From NCBI RefSeq assembly GCF_014204915.1, contig NZ_JACHMH010000001.1:744001-808000 (forward strand): a stretch of 64,000 nucleotides of DNA, given 5' to 3'. Position 1 is the stretch's first letter, and every line of letters begins with the position of its first letter. The DNA comes from Crossiella cryophila (GTDB taxonomy: Bacteria; Actinomycetota; Actinomycetes; Mycobacteriales; Pseudonocardiaceae). Under the pieces are notes generated by a model. The model was not told where the DNA came from, searched no databases, and saw only the letters and a list, made by a program, of their open reading frames with translations. The position numbers were made by a program, and so were the translations under genes. Shown here piece after piece: positions 59,583 through 64,000 of this stretch.

Positions 59583-60758
59583 GTGACCACCTCTGGGTAC
59601 CGCTGGGTCGTGCTGGCCGTCGGCGCGCTCGCCCAGGGGGTCAACGCGGCCGGGTTCCTCGGCCTGCCCGCGATCTCCCCGCAGCTGCGCGCGCACTTCG
59701 GCCTGGACCTGGCCGAGGTGGGACTGCTGGTCGGCGCGGTGAACCTGGGCAACGTGCTCGCGCTGGTCGCCTGGGGGCTGGCCGCGGACCGCTATGGCGA
59801 GCGGCTGGTGATGACCGTCGGCCTGGCCGGGACCGCGGGCTGCCTGGCGGTGGCCGGACTGGTCGACTCCCCGGTGCGGGCCGGATTGGCCCTGCTGGCC
59901 TCCGGAATATTCGGCGCGAGCACCAACGCGGCCAGCGGCCGGGCCGTGATGACCTGGTTCGCCAGTGGTCAGCGCGGCCTGGCCATGGGCGTGCGGCAGA
60001 CCGCGACCCCGCTCGGCGCCGCCTTGGCCGCGGTGCTGCTGCCCGCGGTGGCGGCCTGGTGGCAGGCCCCGGCGGCCTTCCTGGCGCTGGCCGCGCTGAA
60101 CGCGGTGGCCGGGGTGGCGGTGGCGATCTGGGTGCGCGAACCCCCCGGCCGGACCCGCCCGGCGAGTTCCCTCGGCGGCCTCGGCCTGCTGCGCGACCGC
60201 CGGATGCTGCGGATCAGCCTGGCCAGCGGACTGCTGGTGGTGCCGCAGTTCGTGGGCGCCTCGATGCTGGTGGAACTGCTGCACCGGTACGGCCTCTCAC
60301 TGGCCGCGGCCGGCGGCCTGCTCGCGGTGGCCCAGGTGATCGGCGGCTTCGGCAGGCTGGGCAACGGGGTGTGGTCGGACCGGGTCGGCAGCAGGCTGGG
60401 CCCGCTGCGGATGGTGGCCCTGGGCATCCTGGTGCTGTTCGCACTGGCCGCGGCACTGGACCCGCTGGCGGGCACGGTGCCGGTGTGGGTGCTGGTGGCG
60501 GTGCTGCTGCCCGCGGTGGGGCTGGCGATCAGCTGGAACGGGCTGGCGCTGACCGCGGCCGGGGAGATGGCCCCGCCGGAGCGCACCGGGGTGGCGCTGG
60601 GCATGCAGAACACGGCCAACTACGTGGGGGCCGCGCTGACCCCGGCCACGGCGGGCTGGGTGGCCACGGCGCTGTCCTGGCCTGCCGCGCTGCTGCTGGC
60701 GGCGGCTGGTGGCGGGCTGGCCTGGGTGGTGCTGCGCGGACTGCGCGAGGGCCGCTAG
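59583..60758 (+). CDS. MFS transporter
   Basis: The 391-residue product has twelve predicted helices with the A-motif loop GLAADRYGERLV between helices 2 and 3, and DRVGSRLG in the second half. Export of a small metabolite or drug is likely; the substrate is unknown. GTG 59583 is used. The 3' end overlaps the convergent hypothetical gene by 4 bp. Confidence 0.85.
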   Translation: MTTSGYRWVVLAVGALAQGVNAAGFLGLPAISPQLRAHFGLDLAEVGLLVGAVNLGNVLALVAWGLAADRYGERLVMTVGLAGTAGCLAVAGLVDSPVRAGLALLASGIFGASTNAASGRAVMTWFASGQRGLAMGVRQTATPLGAALAAVLLPAVAAWWQAPAAFLALAALNAVAGVAVAIWVREPPGRTRPASSLGGLGLLRDRRMLRISLASGLLVVPQFVGASMLVELLHRYGLSLAAAGGLLAVAQVIGGFGRLGNGVWSDRVGSRLGPLRMVALGILVLFALAAALDPLAGTVPVWVLVAVLLPAVGLAISWNGLALTAAGEMAPPERTGVALGMQNTANYVGAALTPATAGWVATALSWPAALLLAAAGGGLAWVVLRGLREGR

Positions 60759-61633
60759 TTGTGCTGCTCTCGGTTGACCAGTTCGTCCCAGAACTCGCGC
60801 AACTCGGCGTAGCGCTCGGCGACCTCCTCGGCGTCGCCGGACTCCAGGGCCGCGATCACGGCTTGGACGTCCTGGGCGGAGGTGTCGGCGAGCAGGGTGT
60901 CGTCGTCGATGAGCTGGACCAGGCCGCCGTAGTCGAGTTCGACCACCGAGCGGGGGTGGAAGTGGGCCAGCCAGCGGCCGGTGTCGCGCAGCACCTTGGC
61001 CGGGCTCTCCTCGCCGAGGGCGTTGTGCACCACGGTGAAGGCGTGTGCGACCCGGCTGCGCGCGTCGGTCATGCCGACCCGCCAGCAGCACATCCGGTCC
61101 GGGTCGTCCGGGGCGGCCAGCACCAGGTGCCTGGCCTCGGGTTCGACCATGGCGAACCAGGGCAGCGGCACGCTCCAGGTGGCCGAGATGACGTGCGCGG
61201 CGCCGCCGGGCATCTCCGCCAGTGCGGCGGCGGCGCGGGCCTTGACCACATCGGCCGGCTGCTGCAACGCGGCGTCCAGCAGCGGCAGGGTGGCGGTGCC
61301 GACGAAGCCGACCAGGCCGGCCGCGCTGCGCGCGCGGACGTCCAGCGGGCAGACCAGGGGGCCGGGGCCGATCTCCGCGCCCTCGGCCAGCGCTACCTCG
61401 GCCGGGTCAAGGACCAGCACGTCCAGCGGTTGCGCGCCGACCGTGTCGGCCGGTAGGAGGCGTGGCGGAGCGGCCAACTGTGATCGAAGCCACAGTTCGC
61501 GTTCCCGGTCACCCACCGCGTTCCGCGCCGTCCCGCCGACCCCAAGAGCCTGCTCCACTTGGGCGCGCAACGGCTGTTCCAGCACGGACAGTGGTTCGTA
61601 CACCCGCAGGTAGGCGACGAACGGACGTGGCAC
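60755..61633 (-). CDS. conserved hypothetical protein
   Basis: The 292-residue product starts PRPFVAYLRVYEPLSVLEQPL and has a middle section with DVLVLDPAEVALAEG and CPLDVRARSAAGLV, then HAFTVVHNALGEESPAKVLRDTG. It has no signal peptide, helix hairpin or catalytic motif. I think it is an actinobacterial conserved family of unknown function. The GTG at 61633 is used; the open frame upstream is not supported. Confidence 0.6.
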   Translation of the reverse strand: MPRPFVAYLRVYEPLSVLEQPLRAQVEQALGVGGTARNAVGDRERELWLRSQLAAPPRLLPADTVGAQPLDVLVLDPAEVALAEGAEIGPGPLVCPLDVRARSAAGLVGFVGTATLPLLDAALQQPADVVKARAAAALAEMPGGAAHVISATWSVPLPWFAMVEPEARHLVLAAPDDPDRMCCWRVGMTDARSRVAHAFTVVHNALGEESPAKVLRDTGRWLAHFHPRSVVELDYGGLVQLIDDDTLLADTSAQDVQAVIAALESGDAEEVAERYAELREFWDELVNREQHN

Positions 61634-61830
61634 GCCGGAATCGTGCCACGCGGGCAGAGCACGGCCGCACCCCGGTCGGCGGAGGTGGTGTGACGCACGC
61701 CTGCACAGGCGTGGCCACGTCGCGATCCGGGGCACTGACACGGTACTGTGGCGGCCAGGAAAATACCGTTGAGACGAGTGGGGCCGCCGTTCCCCCGGCC
61801 GCCCCCGTCCCTGTGCGAGGGGGTCGAGCC

Positions 61831-62031
61831 ATGGGGCGCGGCCGTGCCAAGGCCAAGCAGGCGAAGGTGGCCCGGGAGCTGAAGTACAGCACTCGGTCCA
61901 CGGACTTCGACGCCCTGCAGCGCGAGCTGTCGGGCGGCGAACTGTCGAGTGGCGATCAGTCCGATGGCGACCGGTCCGATGAGGACCGCGTCGACGACTC
62001 GTACGACGACGGACAAGACGACCGGCGTTGA
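61831..62031 (+). CDS. DUF3073 protein
   Basis: The 66-residue product starts GRGRAKAKQAKVARELKYS and ends in an Asp/Ser/Arg-rich tail, the pattern of DUF3073, a small basic-to-acidic actinobacterial protein of unknown function. The ATG at 61831 follows GAGGGGG. It precedes a perfect hairpin terminator. Confidence 0.88.
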   Translation: MGRGRAKAKQAKVARELKYSTRSTDFDALQRELSGGELSSGDQSDGDRSDEDRVDDSYDDGQDDRR

Positions 62032-62036
62032 ATGAC

Positions 62037-62081
62037 GCGCACTAGGCGGTGGCCGATCTTCCCGGCCACCGCCTAGTGCGC
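62037..62081 (+). terminator. 19-bp perfect hairpin terminator
   Basis: GCGCACTAGGCGGTGGCCG (62037-62055) pairs fully with CGGCCACCGCCTAGTGCGC (62063-62081) around a 7-base loop. It lies 6 bp after the DUF3073 stop. There is no T-tract, as is common in actinomycetes. Confidence 0.85.
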
Positions 62082-62190
62082 GCCTTCATGGTTGGGTCGC
62101 GCTTCCCCGAGTCAGCGCAGTGGGCAGGGACCGCCTTGGCGCTCGTTGCTGCCCTGCGCCGAATGGCCGATGGGCCGTCTCGGGTCGACA

Positions 62191-62742
62191 ATGCCGGGCA
62201 TGGGTGAGTTGCTGCTGCGGCGTTGGTGGCTGGTGGTCGTGCGTGGTGTGGCCGCGATCCTGTTCGGGGTGATCGGGCTGCTCTGGCCTGGGGTCACGGT
62301 GCTGGTGCTGGTGTTCCTGTTCGCCTTCTACACCCTTGTCGACGGGGTGGCCGCGATCGCGGGGGCGGCGGCGGACCGGGTGGCGCCCGCGGCGGATCGG
62401 TGGCTGGTGGGGCTGCTGGGTGGCCTGGGTGTGCTCGCCGGGCTGGTGGCCTTGTTCTGGCCGGGGATCACGGCGCTGGCGCTGTTGTTCGTGATCGGGG
62501 CCTGGGCGGTGGTGACCGGCGTGCTGGAGATCGCCACCGGGTGGCAGCTGCGGAAGGTGATCACCGGGGAGTGGCTGCTGTTCGTCAGTGGCGCGCTGTC
62601 GGTGGTGCTGGGGTTCCTGCTGTTCGCCTTCCCAGGACAGGGGGCGGTGGCGTTGATCGTGACCATTGCCGCGTTCGCGATCCTGTGGGGCATCGTGCTG
62701 GTCATGCTCGGGGTGCGTTTGCGCCGGTTGACGCGGGAGTGA
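62191..62742 (+). CDS. DUF308/HdeD-family membrane protein
   Basis: The 183-residue product has six helices in three DUF308 hairpins, each with the FGxxxLxWPGxT pattern (for example FGVIGLLWPGVT and LVALFWPGITALAL). HdeD in Escherichia coli is tied to acid resistance; here the role is open. ATG 62191 is used, and an ATG at 62200 is in frame. Confidence 0.85.
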   Translation: MPGMGELLLRRWWLVVVRGVAAILFGVIGLLWPGVTVLVLVFLFAFYTLVDGVAAIAGAAADRVAPAADRWLVGLLGGLGVLAGLVALFWPGITALALLFVIGAWAVVTGVLEIATGWQLRKVITGEWLLFVSGALSVVLGFLLFAFPGQGAVALIVTIAAFAILWGIVLVMLGVRLRRLTRE

Positions 62743-62844
62743 CCGGGGTCACAAAGCGGCGTTGAACCGTGCTGGCCCCACCGGCGTTTGAAAGGGCGCC
62801 GGACTTGGGAGCGACCTGGGTCCGAAGAACTCAGGGGTGCGTCA

Positions 62845-63729
62845 ATGTCTCGAACTCGCTTTGCGATGCTTGCTGCCGTCTTGACCGCCGGCGCCATTAC
62901 CCTTTCCGCCTGCAGTGGTGGCGGAGTGGAAAACGTGGCGAATACCGTGGCGGCGCCGGAAACGAGCCAGGACGGTATTCAGTTGCTGTCCGGGACGGCG
63001 CAGGGGAACAAAGCCGAGCGCAATACCGGGGACTGGGTGAAGCGGCGGGACAACGGCGAATCGGTTGACTCGGCCGCCGCGCAGCGGTGGGTCCAGCTCT
63101 CCGCGGGCAAGGCGGGGGCGCTGGACCCGGTGGTGCTGGACGGCGGCGGGTTCACGCTGTACCGATTCGACAAGGACACCGCGAACCCGTCCAAGACCAC
63201 CTGTGTGGACGAGTGCGCCAAGATCTGGCCGCCGGTGCTGCTCGCCAAGGGTGGGCGGGTGTTCGTGGACGGCGTGCAGCGTTCCGCGGTCGGCACCGTG
63301 ACCCGGCCGGACGGCACCCGGCAGCTGACCATCAAGGGCTGGCCGCTGTACCGGTTCAACAAGGACCTCAAGCCCGGTGACGCCAAGGGCCAGGGCGTGG
63401 GCGGGACCTGGTTCGGCATTACCCCGGACGGCAAGAAGGCGGGTCAGCCGACCGCGAGCCCGACCACTCCGGCGGGTGGGCGGGGTTCCGCGGTGCTGCA
63501 CGACGACGCGAATTTCAGTGACAATGGCGCGTCCCAGGGTCTGGCCGGGCCGGGTTGCCAGAATGTGGCCAGGGACAACGTCACCTCTTCGCTGCAGATT
63601 TCCGGCGGTCCGGTGAAGATCTGGACCGAGAAGAACTGCAAGGGCAAGTCGCTGGCCGTGGACGCCGATATCGCGGATCTGGCGAAGGTCGGTTTTGACA
63701 ACGACATCTCCTCCATTTTCTTCGGCTGA
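62845..63729 (+). CDS. lipoprotein with two COG4315 repeats and a crystallin-like tail
   Basis: The 294-residue product has a lipobox ITLSAC, two lipoprotein-15/COG4315 repeats (FTLYRFDKDTANPSKTTC...CAKIWPP and WPLYRFNKDLKPGDAKGQG), and a C-terminal module. That module (SAVLHDDANFSDNG, then ISGGPVKIWTEKNCKGKSL and FDNDISSIFFG) resembles a beta/gamma-crystallin or I36-type fold. The ATG at 62845 follows GGGG. Function is unknown; redox-linked roles are suggested for some members. Confidence 0.7.
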   Translation: MSRTRFAMLAAVLTAGAITLSACSGGGVENVANTVAAPETSQDGIQLLSGTAQGNKAERNTGDWVKRRDNGESVDSAAAQRWVQLSAGKAGALDPVVLDGGGFTLYRFDKDTANPSKTTCVDECAKIWPPVLLAKGGRVFVDGVQRSAVGTVTRPDGTRQLTIKGWPLYRFNKDLKPGDAKGQGVGGTWFGITPDGKKAGQPTASPTTPAGGRGSAVLHDDANFSDNGASQGLAGPGCQNVARDNVTSSLQISGGPVKIWTEKNCKGKSLAVDADIADLAKVGFDNDISSIFFG

Positions 63730-63750
63730 TCAGCGCACTGGCGAACGGGC

Positions 63751-64000
63751 TCAGCTCAGATACCGGAGCTGGGCCCGCTTGGCGTCCTGCGCCGCGGTGC
63801 GGGCGGCGCTGATCTCGGCGCGGTGCGAGGTCTCGGGCACGCCGACCTCCCACCAGGCGCCCGCCTCGGTCCAGGAGGACGGGTGGGTGCGGATGACCAC
63901 CACGGCCGGCCGGTGTTCGGTCAGCGCGGTCTGTTTGGCCTGGCGGTAGGCCTGGGCCAGGCCGGTCAGGCTGTCCACCGCGGTGACCGCGCAGCCCATG
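63751..64000 (-). CDS. iolD: 3' end of an iolD-like gene, cut by the window edge
   Basis: The last 82 residues in view read VVVIRTHPSS and GAWWEVGVPETSHRAEI, which fit the C-terminus of IolD, the ThDP-dependent trihydroxycyclohexane-dione hydrolase of myo-inositol catabolism. The 5' part lies beyond the window. Another ThDP enzyme is possible but less likely given the WWxVxVPE motif. Confidence 0.7.
   Translation of the reverse strand, partial: MGCAVTAVDSLTGLAQAYRQAKQTALTEHRPAVVVIRTHPSSWTEAGAWWEVGVPETSHRAEISAARTAAQDAKRAQLRYLS

Overview
The window reads as a high-GC actinomycete chromosome, most likely from the Pseudonocardiales. GTG starts, overlapping stop/start codons and mycothiol biosynthesis (mshD) point this way. 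A block at about 40-57 kb also parallels the Mycobacterium tuberculosis Rv0811c-Rv0821c region: phoU, pst, glnR, mshD, lmeA, thioredoxin, sulfurtransferase, DUF1416, a nitrobindin-like protein, pabC and ygfZ. The species cannot be named from sequence alone.

Layout. 0-5 kb: a class F-type sortase with its likely partner protein, small membrane proteins, and a LuxR-type two-component system whose kinase has an odd C-terminal tail. 5-18.4 kb: an accessory island that is the centre of interest. It holds a small protein ending in a RHIM/BASS-like amyloid motif, two NB-ARC/TPR (NLR-like) genes that begin with related motifs, and two paralogous GT-B-like genes that each run tail-to-tail into one NLR gene. 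It also holds a caspase-like/STAND/TPR protein divergent from a lipase-like hydrolase. Both GT-B-like genes are split between two reading frames at a tract of six perfect 7-bp repeats (CGGAAAT or CGGAAAA). In both, the downstream half sits one nucleotide out of frame, and losing one repeat unit would restore the frame. This is the signature of slipped-strand phase variation and is my best candidate for an undescribed system.

18.4-24 kb: a coupled operon of GT4 glycosyltransferase, methyltransferase, terpene-cyclase-fold protein and CobW-like GTPase, then a HEAT-repeat protein. 24-28 kb: two decayed genes, a phosphotransferase, a ribbon-helix-helix regulator with helically phased TGGTGCCA sites next to a DUF4097 protein, and tRNA-Lys. 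28-37 kb: a LysA-family decarboxylase, an exporter, a SodC-like protein, a candidate defence pair (three-helix Pycsar-effector-like membrane protein plus TIR protein), a dihydrouridine synthase and a GGDEF protein.

37-57 kb: a very long LytR-CpsA-Psr protein, phoU facing a pstSCAB operon with a PHO box, then glnR/mshD and a sulfur operon preceded by a cysteine-containing leader peptide. Three tandem peptidoglycan-binding secreted paralogues, an orphan pxpB, pabC, a Fur-family regulator and ygfZ follow. 57-64 kb: a BKACE enzyme, an RsiG-like c-di-GMP-binding anti-sigma factor, an asparaginase with a probable CTG start, an MFS transporter, small conserved proteins, and the 3' end of an iolD-like gene cut by the window edge.

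Gene starts were chosen from ribosome binding sites and family alignment recalled from memory. No database search was run, so family names are recognition calls.
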